A stretch of 64,000 nucleotides of DNA from Petrimonas sulfuriphila (lineage in GTDB: Bacteria; Bacteroidota; Bacteroidia; Bacteroidales; Dysgonomonadaceae), in assembly GCF_051201015.1 (NCBI RefSeq), contig NZ_JBPEHI010000010.1; one strand, 5' to 3'. The notes under the pieces are model-generated. The model did not search any database, had not been told where the DNA came from, and saw only the letters and a program-made list of their open reading frames with translations. This document shows positions 50,154-59,979 of this stretch, in pieces (the first letter of the stretch is position 1; every line of letters starts with the position of its first letter). A program made the translations under genes and the position numbers.

Positions 50154-52070
50154 TCATTGCAATTTTACAAGGATATCGTCCTCTTCCACCGAATCACCGT
50201 TTGAGAAACAGATTTCAATCACTTTACCGCTTTCCTCAGCAGATACGGCATTGTAGGTTTTCATGGATTCAATGTAGCCGATAACTTCTCCTATTTTCAC
50301 TTCACTCCCCACTTTCAATGGTGTTTCAGAAGAATCTTTGGTTAAGTAGAACTTCCCTTCGAGGGGAGAGATTACCTCTTTTACTTTTCCACCGGGAAGA
50401 ACAGCGGAAGGACTGTCAACAACTTTCGGCTGAGGCGGAACATCTTTGTTTACGGGGTGAAACGGAATACCGTCGTTCTCGGGATAGGATATATAGACCC
50501 TGTATTCTTCGTTATCTACGTTGATCACTAGCTGCCGGGGTTGGAAATTGTTTGTTGCACCGTTTGCCGGAGCTTCAACCGGTGAAGGCTGAGTTTTTTC
50601 AACTTGTGCCGCAGCCTTTCGCTTGGCCAGATCCTCTTCAAAAGCTTTTTTTGCAGCGCCCGACTTGTAGGCTCTGTACTGTTCGGGATGCATGGCAAGC
50701 TCAAACAACTCTTCATCGTCCTGCCCAAAATCCCAGTTGTTTTTTTTCATCTCAGCACGGAACTCATCCAGCTGATTAGGATAAAGGTCTTGCGGATTTC
50801 CATTGTAAAACTCCCTGCCCTGTTCTTTTATCAACTGAACAATTTCAGGTGCCAACGTTCCCGGCAGTTTTCCCGACCGGCCCAGGATCATGTCCCATAT
50901 ATTATCAGCAATGACCGACCAGCGCTCCTTGCCTCTTTCTATCTGCATAACATTCATCAGTGCCAGGTTCTTTACATACTGGCTGAACGGAGTGACTAAA
51001 GGTGGATTTCCGATCTTAGGCCATACATAAGCCACTTCGTTAAAAAGCTTGATCAGTAAATCATCCAGAGTAATTTCTTCTTTGCCATTTTTTGACAGCC
51101 ACTTGTTCAATGACTCCAGGTTGCTCTCCAAATCAGCCATCAGACTACCCATCATACCGCCCGGAAGTCCGGGTCCGATAAGCAACGAGTTCATCAACCT
51201 GTTCTTCGGGTTGATGTAATATCCTAGAAAATCATCTATATATTTTTGTGTCAGGGAGCGAACTTTCATGTACGCTTTCATATTGATGTCCGGCACTTTA
51301 AAGCCTGCATCCTTAAGCATGGCCTGGATAGCCAGCACATCCGCATGTCCGGTTCCCCACGCCAGCGGTTCCATGGCCGTATCCACGTAATCGACGCCTG
51401 CGTAAGCGGCTTCGAGTATGGAAGCCATCTGGAATCCGGGTCCTGCGTGTCCATGATAAGTAACAGGAATATCCGGATGCTTCTCTTTTATGTTTTTAAT
51501 TATTTTCCCAACGGTTGCCGGACGGGCAATTCCCGCCATATCCTTCACACAAATTTCATCGGCACCCATTCCAATCAGCGTGTCAGCCAGTTCGGTATAG
51601 TATTCTACAGTGTGTACTTCCGATACCGTAAGGCTAAGCGCAGCTTGTGAAATCATACCAGCCTCCTTGGCAAACCTGATGGAACTCTCCAGGTTACGCG
51701 GATCGTTAAGGCCGTCAAACGACCGGGCGATATCGGTCCCCTGCTTTTTCTTTACCTGAAACATCAGCCGACGAACATCAGCCGGGACAGGACTCATGCG
51801 GATACCGTTCAGCCCGCGCTCCAGCATATGCGTCTGAATACCTGCGTCGTTAAACGGTTGTGTCCATTTCCGGACGGCCACATTGGGGTTCTCGCCGAAA
51901 AGAAGATTGATCTGTTCAAACCCTCCTCCATTGGTTTCAACTCTCGCAAAGCACCCCATATCCACGATTGCCGGAGCCACCTCCAGCAGTTGTTCAACCG
52001 TCGGGACATACTTGCCCGACGATTGCCACATGTCTCTGTACAGTAAACTGAATTTTATTTCTTTTGCCAT
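50154..52070 (-). CDS. oadA: Decarboxylase alpha subunit: carboxyltransferase plus biotin carrier (divergent)
   Basis: A 638-residue subunit. The TIM-barrel carboxyltransferase has LLYRDMWQSSGKYVPT, ARSFDGLNDPRN, EICVKDMAGIARPATVG (the carboxyl-carrying lysine) and TYHGHAGPGFQMAS (the metal histidines). These correspond to LRDAHQS, FRVFDALND, IKDMAG and HSHATAG of classic OadA but are clearly different. A linker rich in A and P leads to a biotinyl domain with biotin at K604 in YIESMKTYNAVSAEE, where most proteins have EAMKM. The substrate may be oxaloacetate or another 2-oxo acid. The gene lies 17 bases after oadG. Confidence 0.85.
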   Translation of the reverse strand: MAKEIKFSLLYRDMWQSSGKYVPTVEQLLEVAPAIVDMGCFARVETNGGGFEQINLLFGENPNVAVRKWTQPFNDAGIQTHMLERGLNGIRMSPVPADVRRLMFQVKKKQGTDIARSFDGLNDPRNLESSIRFAKEAGMISQAALSLTVSEVHTVEYYTELADTLIGMGADEICVKDMAGIARPATVGKIIKNIKEKHPDIPVTYHGHAGPGFQMASILEAAYAGVDYVDTAMEPLAWGTGHADVLAIQAMLKDAGFKVPDINMKAYMKVRSLTQKYIDDFLGYYINPKNRLMNSLLIGPGLPGGMMGSLMADLESNLESLNKWLSKNGKEEITLDDLLIKLFNEVAYVWPKIGNPPLVTPFSQYVKNLALMNVMQIERGKERWSVIADNIWDMILGRSGKLPGTLAPEIVQLIKEQGREFYNGNPQDLYPNQLDEFRAEMKKNNWDFGQDDEELFELAMHPEQYRAYKSGAAKKAFEEDLAKRKAAAQVEKTQPSPVEAPANGATNNFQPRQLVINVDNEEYRVYISYPENDGIPFHPVNKDVPPQPKVVDSPSAVLPGGKVKEVISPLEGKFYLTKDSSETPLKVGSEVKIGEVIGYIESMKTYNAVSAEESGKVIEICFSNGDSVEEDDILVKLQ

Positions 52071-52087
52071 GTTTTGTATGATTATTT

Positions 52088-52357
52088 TTATTTTTCTATT
52101 TTGTCGATCTTCTCTATTTTCCCTTTGCCTCCGGTTATGGCTTCAACAGCAGCAATAACGGCAGCAATCTTCGCGGGATTGGTAGGTTTGGCTTTCCCGG
52201 TGGCAAACTCCTTTTTCACGGCCATGGTTTCTGCCGGAATAAACCGGTTGGTAAAACGAATAACCCCATTACCGATCAAAACTACCAGATACAAAATAAT
52301 CAATACAGTTGTTAAACCTACCAGTAAAAGGCTCAATGCTTCGTTTATATTTTCCAT
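52088..52357 (-). CDS. oadG: Sodium-pumping decarboxylase gamma subunit
   Basis: An 89-residue protein with one membrane helix (ALSLLLVGLTTVLIILYLVV) and a basic/alanine-rich tail (AKPTNPAKIAAVIAAVEAIT). This is the build of OadG, which joins the alpha and beta subunits and assists zinc/sodium function. It opens the operon. Confidence 0.82.
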   Translation of the reverse strand: MENINEALSLLLVGLTTVLIILYLVVLIGNGVIRFTNRFIPAETMAVKKEFATGKAKPTNPAKIAAVIAAVEAITGGKGKIEKIDKIEK

Positions 52358-52582
52358 AAAATTATCTTATTTTCAAATTGATAACCTATTAATACATATA
52401 TTAGGAAAGATGATTTATGCTTCCGAAGTATAAATCCAAGGTACAAATATACTAAAATATTTTTATTAAAATAGCACCAAACCTTTCAAATCAAAACAAA
52501 AAGCGTTATACTATCTTCTTTTTATCATATCCAATAATCCACCTCTACCCCTGATCGTTCAATAAGCATAGGACTATAGCAG

Positions 52583-53824
52583 CTATATCGCTTGATTGGC
52601 TGTAAGCCACAGCAATGAACTATCGCCATAACTCAAGAAGCGATAATCGTTTTGTAACGCGTAATCGTAAACATCCCGCCAATACTTGCCGATACCCGAA
52701 GCAATCAACAACAATAATGTACTCTGAGGCTGGTGGAAATTGGTGATGAGCGCCTGGGGATAATGGAACGTGTAACCGGGAACAATCATAACCTGAGTAA
52801 AGGCAAGCAATTGATCTGCATTATTTCTAATAAGATAATCGATGATGGATTTAAGGGCTAGTTTAGGAGAAACCGGATTTTCTTCACCGTAAGGCTCCCA
52901 TTGAAAAACCACTAATTCCTCCGGTTGAATATCCGGCTGAAGAAGTATTTTTTTCCCCAGGTAGTACAGACTCTCCACGGTACGCATAGACGTGGTCCCT
53001 ACGACAATCAGGTTATTTTCATTTTCGTACAAGGCCTGAACCGTTTCTCTTGAAACGGAGATAAACTCCATATGCATATCGTGGTCACCGATGGTTTCGG
53101 ATTTCACCGGCTTGAAGGTGCCCGCTCCCACATGCAAGGTAACCCGGGCAGATTGGATTCCTTTTTTCCGAAAAGACCTCATTACTTCGGAGGTGAAGTG
53201 TAACCCTGCCGTTGGAGCAGCTACCGACCCTTCCACCGCAGAATAAACCGTTTGATACGTTTCATCATCCCTTGCTTCCGAAGCACGATTTAAATAAGGA
53301 GGAATGGGCAGTTTTCCGGCAATTTCCAGTAATTCGGAAAACGTAAAACCCGGATTATTCCACGAAAACTCAACAATCACATCGTCCGCATTACTCTCTA
53401 TCTTTCGTGCAGAAAGCAACACATTTTCATTATTTACAGAAACTTTCATCTGCAACACATCATCTTTCCAGCGTTTGGCATTGCCAATCATACAATGCCA
53501 GGAACAGGATGTTCGTTGTTGAAAATTTACCGAATAGTCCCTTGGAGCATGCGGCGAAAGGCAAAAAATTTCAATAACGGCACCCGTACTTTTTTCGAAA
53601 ATCAACCGGGCATGAATCACACGGGTGTCGTTGAAAACCAGTAAGCTGCCTTCGGGTATTTCTGCACCAATCCCGGAGAAAGGCCGGGTAGATATCGTAT
53701 TGTTTCTGAAGAGCAACAGTTTCGATGAATCTCTTTTTTCCAACGGATATCTGGCTATTTTTTCGGGAGGAAGCGTATAGCTATAATCGGCAATTCTGAT
53801 CTTTTCCGCGTCGCATTTTTTCAT
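52583..53824 (-). CDS. queA: tRNA preQ1(34) S-adenosylmethionine ribosyltransferase-isomerase
   Basis: A 413-residue enzyme that moves the ribosyl part of SAM to preQ1 in tRNA, making epoxyqueuosine. It has IADYSYTLPPEKIARYPLEK and RDSSKLL, LLVFNDTRVIHARL, then TAGLHFTSEVM and LHVGAGTFKPVKSETIGDHD, MHMEFISVS. Length is slightly above the usual 340-360, as in Bacteroidetes versions. The start at 53824 gives MKKCDAEKIRIADY; a longer frame to 53887 overlaps the divergent gene's promoter. Confidence 0.93.
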   Translation of the reverse strand: MKKCDAEKIRIADYSYTLPPEKIARYPLEKRDSSKLLLFRNNTISTRPFSGIGAEIPEGSLLVFNDTRVIHARLIFEKSTGAVIEIFCLSPHAPRDYSVNFQQRTSCSWHCMIGNAKRWKDDVLQMKVSVNNENVLLSARKIESNADDVIVEFSWNNPGFTFSELLEIAGKLPIPPYLNRASEARDDETYQTVYSAVEGSVAAPTAGLHFTSEVMRSFRKKGIQSARVTLHVGAGTFKPVKSETIGDHDMHMEFISVSRETVQALYENENNLIVVGTTSMRTVESLYYLGKKILLQPDIQPEELVVFQWEPYGEENPVSPKLALKSIIDYLIRNNADQLLAFTQVMIVPGYTFHYPQALITNFHQPQSTLLLLIASGIGKYWRDVYDYALQNDYRFLSYGDSSLLWLTANQAI

Positions 53825-53933
53825 TTTTAAGAAAATTAGTCTTTTTTTTATTACAATTTCTGTAAATAATCCGACAAAATTAGGCAACTTTGTGTTTGCA
53901 TCAAAAAATGCATATAAGAAACTGCACGTTCAA

Positions 53934-54986
53934 ATGAAAAAATTACAAATCGGCGACAAGGTTCGTTTTCTGAACACCGTGGGGGGAGGACAGGTAAAAG
54001 GGTTTTTAAACAAACAACTGGTTATTGTAGAAGACGAAAACGGATTCGACGTACCTGTTCTTGTTTCGGAATGTGTGGTTGTGGAAGCCGCAGGAAACGA
54101 AAAATTGGGACAACCCGAAACCGAAGTTCCGGTTAAGGAACCGAAGCCTTCTACCCGTCTCGATGAAACGGGGCCGGTCACCGAAACCGCCGAAGGCGAG
54201 AAGATCACCACCTGCCTGGTTTACCTGCCTGCCGATGCCCGGAACATGACTCAGACTTCGTTTGAATGCTATTTCGTGAACGACAGCAATTACTACCTTT
54301 TCCTCAATTACATGAGCCGGGAGAACAACTCTTGGAAAAGTCGTTTCAACGGTATCGTAGAACCCAACACACAGATTTTTATCGAAGAGTTCGACAAATC
54401 CCAACTGAACGATCTGGAAAAAGTTTGTGTTCAGTTTGTATCGTTTAAGCACAACAAAACGTTCCGCTTCAAGAGTCCGGTCTCGGTTGAATTACGTATC
54501 GATACGGTAAAGTTTTACAAGCTGCACAGTTTTACGGAGAACGATTATTTTGACGAAAATGCACTTGTCTATTACATTACCCGGAACGATATTCCAGAAC
54601 GGGAAATGCTGGTTTCTGCAGGAGAAATCCAGCGTGCAATGCAAGAAAAAACTGTTTCAGAAGAACGTCCCCGCATACAAAGAATAGAAAAGAAAGAGCA
54701 CCAACCCGCAATTGAAGTGGATTTACACATCAATGAACTTATAGACAACACAAAAGGCATGAACAATGCCGAAATACTCGAATATCAACTCGCGAAATTT
54801 AACGAGGTGATGCAGGAAAACCTTAAACGAAAAGGCCAGAAAATAGTCTTTATTCACGGGAAGGGCGACGGCGTATTAAAAAATACGCTACTCAAGGAGA
54901 TAAAAAATAAATACAAAAGTTGTTACTATCAAGACGCTTCGTTCCGCGAATACGGATTCGGAGCAACCATGGTAACTATCCGGTAA
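53934..54986 (+). CDS. DUF2027 protein with C-terminal Smr domain
   Basis: A 350-residue protein. The N-terminal part MKKLQIGDKVRFLNTVGGGQ and VKGFLNKQLVIVEDENGFDV resembles a MutS2-type KOW-like segment. The DUF2027 beta-sandwich follows (CLVYLPADARNMTQTSFECY). The Smr domain lies at the end: EVDLHINELI, IVFIHGKGDGVLKNTLLKEI, YGFGATMVTI. Smr domains cut or bind branched nucleic acids or stalled-ribosome mRNA. The head was placed at the ATG at 53934, as in relatives. It is followed closely by a lipoprotein, argR and udk. Confidence 0.85.
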   Translation: MKKLQIGDKVRFLNTVGGGQVKGFLNKQLVIVEDENGFDVPVLVSECVVVEAAGNEKLGQPETEVPVKEPKPSTRLDETGPVTETAEGEKITTCLVYLPADARNMTQTSFECYFVNDSNYYLFLNYMSRENNSWKSRFNGIVEPNTQIFIEEFDKSQLNDLEKVCVQFVSFKHNKTFRFKSPVSVELRIDTVKFYKLHSFTENDYFDENALVYYITRNDIPEREMLVSAGEIQRAMQEKTVSEERPRIQRIEKKEHQPAIEVDLHINELIDNTKGMNNAEILEYQLAKFNEVMQENLKRKGQKIVFIHGKGDGVLKNTLLKEIKNKYKSCYYQDASFREYGFGATMVTIR

Positions 54987-55016
54987 TTAAACAAATAACA
55001 AAATAACCCTGGAGAG

Positions 55017-55610
55017 ATGAAAAAAACAGTGCTTATTATACTGCTGATTTTCTCGTTATCAAGCTGTGACGTGCTTAATCAGATTGGCGGAGCCATTCAG
55101 TTATCGCAGTGTGAATACACGTATAACTCCGTCGCCGATATACAGTTGGCCGGAATAAACCTGGGGAATGGTTCAACCATCTCACTTTCTAACTTTGCTT
55201 CCATTTCGAGTATCCTGACCGGAGGAAATTTACAAACCATCCCTTTCAGCATGACCCTCAACATGGATGTAAAAAACCCCAATCAGGCGGCCGCATTTCT
55301 AAATGCACTCGAGTATGCCATTGAAATCAATGAAATGGAGTTTACAACCGGGAAAATGGATGTTCCTCTTCGCGTTGAACCCGGACAAACAGCCGTGTTG
55401 CCCTTATCTATCGGGGTGGATCTAAAAAACCTGATAAACAGGTATTCCCGCGATCGTGTCGCCCGTGAGATGAGTGGCTTTTTAGGTTTGTCGTCCGATG
55501 AAACAAAGGTGACGGTGAAACTTTGGCCTAAGCTTATGGTGGGAAACAGACCCGTCAAAGTTCCGGCACCCATACCGGTTGTTTTTACTTTTGGGGGAAG
55601 TAATCCGTGA
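55017..55610 (+). CDS. LEA14-like lipoprotein
   Basis: A 197-residue protein with signal peptide MKKTVLIILLIFSLSSC and a lipobox at the cysteine. The mature part has LNMDVKNPNQAAAFLNALEY, AIEINEMEFTTGKMDVPLRV, EPGQTAVLPLSIGVDL, the outline of a WHy/LEA14 beta-sandwich. The function is unknown. It lies 30 bases after the DUF2027 gene, and argR starts 16 bases after its stop, so an operon is likely. Confidence 0.75.
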   Translation: MKKTVLIILLIFSLSSCDVLNQIGGAIQLSQCEYTYNSVADIQLAGINLGNGSTISLSNFASISSILTGGNLQTIPFSMTLNMDVKNPNQAAAFLNALEYAIEINEMEFTTGKMDVPLRVEPGQTAVLPLSIGVDLKNLINRYSRDRVAREMSGFLGLSSDETKVTVKLWPKLMVGNRPVKVPAPIPVVFTFGGSNP

Positions 55611-55626
55611 GCCAACCACACCGTCT

Positions 55627-56106
55627 ATGAAGAAACCCGGTAAAGAGGAACGTCAGGAAGCTATTGCACAAATTTTGGGCAATAGCTCTATCGAAAGCCA
55701 GGAGGAGCTCTTGAAACAGCTTTCCGACAGAGGTTTTGAACTGACACAAGCCACGTTGTCGCGCGATTTCCGGGAGATGAAGGTAGCTAAAACGCCCGAT
55801 GCCGCAGGCAACTATTTCTACCGGCTGCCTGGTATTCAGTTGCCGCGGCCAAAAACGGAAAAGTTTGGAATGACCTCTCCTTTTTCCCGTCACGGCATTA
55901 TCAACATTGAATTTTCGGGCCAGTTTGCTGTCCTGAAAACTCCGGGAGGATATGCCCGTGGGGTGGCCCACGACATTGACACCAACAACATACCGGGTAT
56001 CATGGCAACCATTGCCGGCAACGATACGGTACTTGTAATTCTTCGTGAAAACAGCAACAAAGCCGATATCATCCTTTCACTTAAACTGCTATTTGCCAGG
56101 GAATAA
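55627..56106 (+). CDS. argR: Arginine repressor
   Basis: A 159-residue regulator. The winged-helix head (RQEAIAQILGNSSIESQEEL, LKQLSDRGFELTQATLSRDF, REMKVAK) and the arginine-binding C-terminal domain (GTIAGNDTVLVILRE-like: MATIAGNDTVLVILRE) are complete. ArgR binds ARG boxes with arginine as co-repressor; no arginine genes are in this window. The start at 55627 avoids overlap with the lipoprotein gene. Confidence 0.9.
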   Translation: MKKPGKEERQEAIAQILGNSSIESQEELLKQLSDRGFELTQATLSRDFREMKVAKTPDAAGNYFYRLPGIQLPRPKTEKFGMTSPFSRHGIINIEFSGQFAVLKTPGGYARGVAHDIDTNNIPGIMATIAGNDTVLVILRENSNKADIILSLKLLFARE

Positions 56107-56139
56107 ACCCAACAAGCATTCAAGCCCAAATTTATATAT

Positions 56140-56754
56140 ATGTTCATTATTGGTATTGCCGGGGGTTCCGGCTCGGGAAAAACCACTTTGGTTAACTCCA
56201 TCCTCGAAAGAGTTCCTTACGACCAGATTTCACTGCTCACGCAGGATTCGTACTATAAAGACAGCAGCCATTTGCCCATTGAGCAACGTCGGGTGCTGAA
56301 TTTCGACCATCCCGACTCCATTGAATGGGAGCTGATGCGGGGCGATATCCAAAAACTGAAATCGGGACAGGAGATAGATTCCCCCACCTACTCCTACCTT
56401 ACCTGTACCCGCCAGCCCGAAACGATCCGCATAAAACCCAATAAGATACTGCTGATTGAGGGAATCCTGATTCTCACGCAACCCGAACTCTGCGACGAAA
56501 TGGATATGCGTATTTACCTGGAGGTAGAGTCGGACTACCGGCTTTCGCGCATTATCGAACGCGACATGGAATCGCGCGGAAGAACAGCTCAGGAGGTAAT
56601 AAAACGTTACTATCAAACGGTGCGGCCCATGCACGAGGAGTTCATAAAACCATCGCGGGAACGTGCCGATATGCTGGTGATGGGCGGAGGGTTGAATACA
56701 AAAGCGGCAGATTTTATCTCTTCGGCCATTTTGGGAAAGCTACTGGCAAAATAA
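56140..56754 (+). CDS. udk: Uridine kinase
   Basis: A 204-residue kinase that phosphorylates uridine and cytidine. The P-loop GIAGGSGSGKTTLVNSI, then QDSYYKDSSHLPIEQRRVLN, FDHPDSIEWELM and SRIIERDMESRGRTAQEVIK are the family blocks. It starts 33 bases after argR. Confidence 0.94.
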   Translation: MFIIGIAGGSGSGKTTLVNSILERVPYDQISLLTQDSYYKDSSHLPIEQRRVLNFDHPDSIEWELMRGDIQKLKSGQEIDSPTYSYLTCTRQPETIRIKPNKILLIEGILILTQPELCDEMDMRIYLEVESDYRLSRIIERDMESRGRTAQEVIKRYYQTVRPMHEEFIKPSRERADMLVMGGGLNTKAADFISSAILGKLLAK

Positions 56755-56762
56755 TCCCCTGT

Positions 56763-57782
56763 CTATCTCGGTCTTTTCGCTTCGTAATCGCCGAACCACT
56801 CAAAAAACTTCCGGATCCCTGTTTCAACCGGCGTGGAAGGTTTGTACCCGAAGTCGGCTTCTAGCAATGACGTATCGGCAAAAGTGGAAACAACGTCGCC
56901 AGGTTGCATATCGGCCATTTCGACAATGGCCTTTTTCCCCGTTGTCTTTTCGATAATACCGATAAAATCCATCAATTGCAGCGGTGACGAGCACCCCATG
57001 TTATAAACCATGCTCGGAATTCCGGTTTGCGGAGGGGAAGGGATAATTTTCATCACACCTTCCACTACATCATCAATGTATGTAAAATCACGCTGCATCT
57101 CCCCTTTATTGAATACTTTTATGGGCATACCTTTCGATATAGCAGACATGAACAGCCAGGGTGCCATGTCGGGACGGCCCCACGGCCCGTAAACGGTAAA
57201 AAAACGGATGCCGGTTACCGGCAGTTTATACAACCGGCTGTAAGTATACGCCAACAACTCATTGGATTTCTTAGTTGCGGCATATAAGCTTACCGGATGA
57301 TCGGTCCGGGCAGACTCCTTGTAGGGGACGGGCGTATCTTCACCATACACGCTGCTTGAGCTGGCATACACAAGATGCCGTATGGACGATGTGCGGCAAG
57401 CCTCGAGCAAGTTGGTAAAACCGACAATATTTGAGTGAATGTAAGACAACGGATTTTCGAGCGAATACCTGACACCCGCCTGTGCGGCGAGATTGATCAC
57501 ATGAGTAAATCTTTCATTTCTAAAAAGTAAAAAAACATCTTCCCGGTCGGTTAGATCGAGTTGGATAAAACGATAGGCCGGAAATTTATGGCTTTGTACA
57601 CATTGGCCTTTTTTTATTTTTTCTTTCGGAATGCCTGAATCTGCCAGGCGGGCAAACTTTAATCCTACATCGTAATAACCGTTGATGTTGTCGAGCCCAA
57701 CCACCTCTAGATCTTGAGTAAGCAGTTTTTTGACAACGTGGTAACCAATAAATCCGGCAGCACCGGTGACCAATACTTTCAT
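56763..57782 (-). CDS. NAD-dependent sugar epimerase (UDP-glucuronate 4-epimerase type)
   Basis: A 339-residue extended SDR enzyme. It shows VLVTGAAGFIGYHVVKKLL, VVGLDNINGYYDVGLKFARL, INLAAQAGVRYSLENPLSYI and LYAATKKSNELLAYTYSRLY with the YxxxK pair. The residues around TVYGPWGRPDMAPWLF fit UDP-glucuronate epimerases. It starts ten bases after the ArnT-like gene, the last of four genes on this strand, and probably supplies or changes the sugar those enzymes add. Confidence 0.88.
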   Translation of the reverse strand: MKVLVTGAAGFIGYHVVKKLLTQDLEVVGLDNINGYYDVGLKFARLADSGIPKEKIKKGQCVQSHKFPAYRFIQLDLTDREDVFLLFRNERFTHVINLAAQAGVRYSLENPLSYIHSNIVGFTNLLEACRTSSIRHLVYASSSSVYGEDTPVPYKESARTDHPVSLYAATKKSNELLAYTYSRLYKLPVTGIRFFTVYGPWGRPDMAPWLFMSAISKGMPIKVFNKGEMQRDFTYIDDVVEGVMKIIPSPPQTGIPSMVYNMGCSSPLQLMDFIGIIEKTTGKKAIVEMADMQPGDVVSTFADTSLLEADFGYKPSTPVETGIRKFFEWFGDYEAKRPR

Positions 57783-57792
57783 TTTTTTACAC

Positions 57793-59340
57793 TTATAATG
57801 CTACAACTAAATACTTACCAACCGCATATTGCTCTTTACCGAAAAGAAACGACCGGATATCCTCGTCTTTTTTTATAGCCTTATCGGAAATCAAAAGAAG
57901 TTGTCCGTCCAGCTTATTTTTCACGATTTCCTCCTTATCAGCAAAAATCACGTCTTTTTTCAAAAAAACATCCATGCTTTCGGCACGTGAAATACCATAA
58001 ACGTAATAATCCGTTGTTCGTTTTTCGGATGCCACGGCAGAGGCTTTCTCACACAACCGGCTCCACCCCAAATAGGGATTCAGTTGCGGCATGGCCAACC
58101 CGGCAACAAATACCGTCAGCAGCACCCCGGCAGCCATCACCCGAACCGGGCGTTGCAACTGTTTTTTAAAAAACAACAGGTATAAAACTATTAACCCGCT
58201 AAGCGTGATGATGCCCGCAGCAAGATAAACCAGAAAAACACCGGCAAAAAAAGCATCATCTGTTCCAGAAAGATAAAACACAGCAGGTAAAGCCAATGTA
58301 AAGATTATTGCCGGAACAGCTAATGAAATACGCAACCAGATATTCGTTGGATCAAATTTTTTCAACAGAAGTGCCGGAAGGAAAATGAAAAATGGAAAAG
58401 AAGGAAGCAGGTAAACGGCCAGCTTCGAACTGATAACCGACAGCATGACAAACGTTGTCAGTATAATAATCAAGAAGAAACGCTCAATTTCGGTTTGAAT
58501 TTTTCTTCGTACTCCCCCAAAGGCAATCAATCCGACGGAGAGAAACATCCACGGTGCCAACGAGTACCAAACAGACAGGACGTAATAATAAAACGGGCGT
58601 TTGTGATGAAAGGCGTTGATTCCCCTGCCCACCGTCTGATGCACCAACAGGTTATTGAGGTACTCACTCCCCGATTCCATGTAAGCTCCGGCAAACCAGA
58701 TACCGCATCCCAACAACAGGACAAGCAGGCTTTTCCAGCCCCAATACTGTCTCCACGTATGAATTTTCCGTTGATAGAGAAGAAAGACAAGTGTCGACAA
58801 CAACGGGACCAGGATTCCCACAGGCCCTTTCGTAAAAAGTGCGAGGAAAACATATACCGGAAACAAAAAAGAGTCGCGTTTTCCTCCTTCCCCTTTATAT
58901 ATTTTAAAGAACGTATAGAGCGCCAATACGATAAACATGCACATCAGCATATCCATCCGAACCACAAGAGCAAGGCCGGTAAACAACCCCGCCGTCATCA
59001 ACATCAGCAAAGCTTCGGTCTGATTTTCTGCGTTTTCTTTCCGGACCCATTTTGCCATAGTCGTGAGAACTATTACCGCCGGAACAAACGACAACAAGGA
59101 CAAAAACCACATCCGATGCCCTCCAAGCAATATTTTTCCGGCCATCATCAGCCAAAAATAGAGCGGCGGTTTATCGGCATAAATTTCACCCTGGTTGGTA
59201 AACGTGAAAACATCACCGTTTTGCAATGCCTCATCCACAATGCTTAAATACCGCAGTTCGTTATCGGGCGTATAATCACGGAGAATCATTACCGGAAGTA
59301 AGGCAACAAACCAAATAAGGTACAGGTATTTATTCTTCAT
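57793..59340 (-). CDS. ArnT-like GT39 family glycosyltransferase
   Basis: A 515-residue membrane protein with some twelve helices and the GT39/ArnT periplasmic loop YLSIVDEALQNGDVFTFTNQ, GEIYADKPPLYFWLMMAGKI. The D/E and the KPPL motif match the catalytic region of ArnT/Pmt proteins, which move a sugar from an undecaprenyl-phosphate carrier to lipid A or protein. The start at 59340 overlaps the previous gene by 11 bases. Confidence 0.85.
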   Translation of the reverse strand: MKNKYLYLIWFVALLPVMILRDYTPDNELRYLSIVDEALQNGDVFTFTNQGEIYADKPPLYFWLMMAGKILLGGHRMWFLSLLSFVPAVIVLTTMAKWVRKENAENQTEALLMLMTAGLFTGLALVVRMDMLMCMFIVLALYTFFKIYKGEGGKRDSFLFPVYVFLALFTKGPVGILVPLLSTLVFLLYQRKIHTWRQYWGWKSLLVLLLGCGIWFAGAYMESGSEYLNNLLVHQTVGRGINAFHHKRPFYYYVLSVWYSLAPWMFLSVGLIAFGGVRRKIQTEIERFFLIIILTTFVMLSVISSKLAVYLLPSFPFFIFLPALLLKKFDPTNIWLRISLAVPAIIFTLALPAVFYLSGTDDAFFAGVFLVYLAAGIITLSGLIVLYLLFFKKQLQRPVRVMAAGVLLTVFVAGLAMPQLNPYLGWSRLCEKASAVASEKRTTDYYVYGISRAESMDVFLKKDVIFADKEEIVKNKLDGQLLLISDKAIKKDEDIRSFLFGKEQYAVGKYLVVAL

Positions 59341-59977
59341 CCGATATATGTTTTTTGTTTGAATAATCAATCATTATATTCCGGATATACGCCACGAAAC
59401 CAAACGATTGTCCGAGAATCAATACCGGATCGAGCCGGAAAATCCCGTAGGCAATGATGCTGGCCGATCCCAACAGGCTGATCACCCAGAATCCAATGGG
59501 CAGTGCGGATTCACGACGATGTGTCGAATATATCCATTGATAAATAAACCGGAAAGTAAACAGGACCTGGCCGACAGAACCGAAGACCAACAACCAGAAA
59601 GGAACATTCTTGTTCTGAAAAAATGCGGCGGCAAAGGCCGGAATATCCCGCATCAGGAAAAACGTAGCTGCGAGGGGGGTGAGCAACAGAATGGATTTTA
59701 ATGCAAAAGGGAGGCCCTTCCAGAGCCCTTTCAGATCGAGGTTCCACAAATAGATGTAATACGAAATAAACTGCCCCAGAATAATCGCAAAATCATTCCT
59801 GAGCACACCGTAAATAAACAGCAGGTACGATCCAAAAATACTTAGTATCCAGAATGCAGCAGGAGAAAGTACTTTTTTGGCCTTTTCGGTGACAATCCAT
59901 TGGTACAACAGCCGTGCCGAAAAAAAAGCTTGCGCCAGAAAACCAATCGCGTATACCCAGGCCGGACTTCCTTGCAT
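59330..59977 (-). CDS. Membrane protein with two LAB_N (lipid-A-disaccharide synthase N-terminal-like) domains
   Basis: A 215-residue protein of six helices arranged as two repeats: WVYAIGFLAQAFFSARLLYQ and WIVTE in the first, LLVFGSVGQVLFTFRFIYQW in the second. Each matches the LAB_N domain found before LpxB and as free proteins beside lipid A modification genes. Its role may be in flipping or holding lipid-linked sugar. The ATG at 59977 follows the GT2 stop by two bases. Confidence 0.82.
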   Translation of the reverse strand: MQGSPAWVYAIGFLAQAFFSARLLYQWIVTEKAKKVLSPAAFWILSIFGSYLLFIYGVLRNDFAIILGQFISYYIYLWNLDLKGLWKGLPFALKSILLLTPLAATFFLMRDIPAFAAAFFQNKNVPFWLLVFGSVGQVLFTFRFIYQWIYSTHRRESALPIGFWVISLLGSASIIAYGIFRLDPVLILGQSFGFVAYIRNIMIDYSNKKHISDEE

Positions 59978-59979
59978 AA

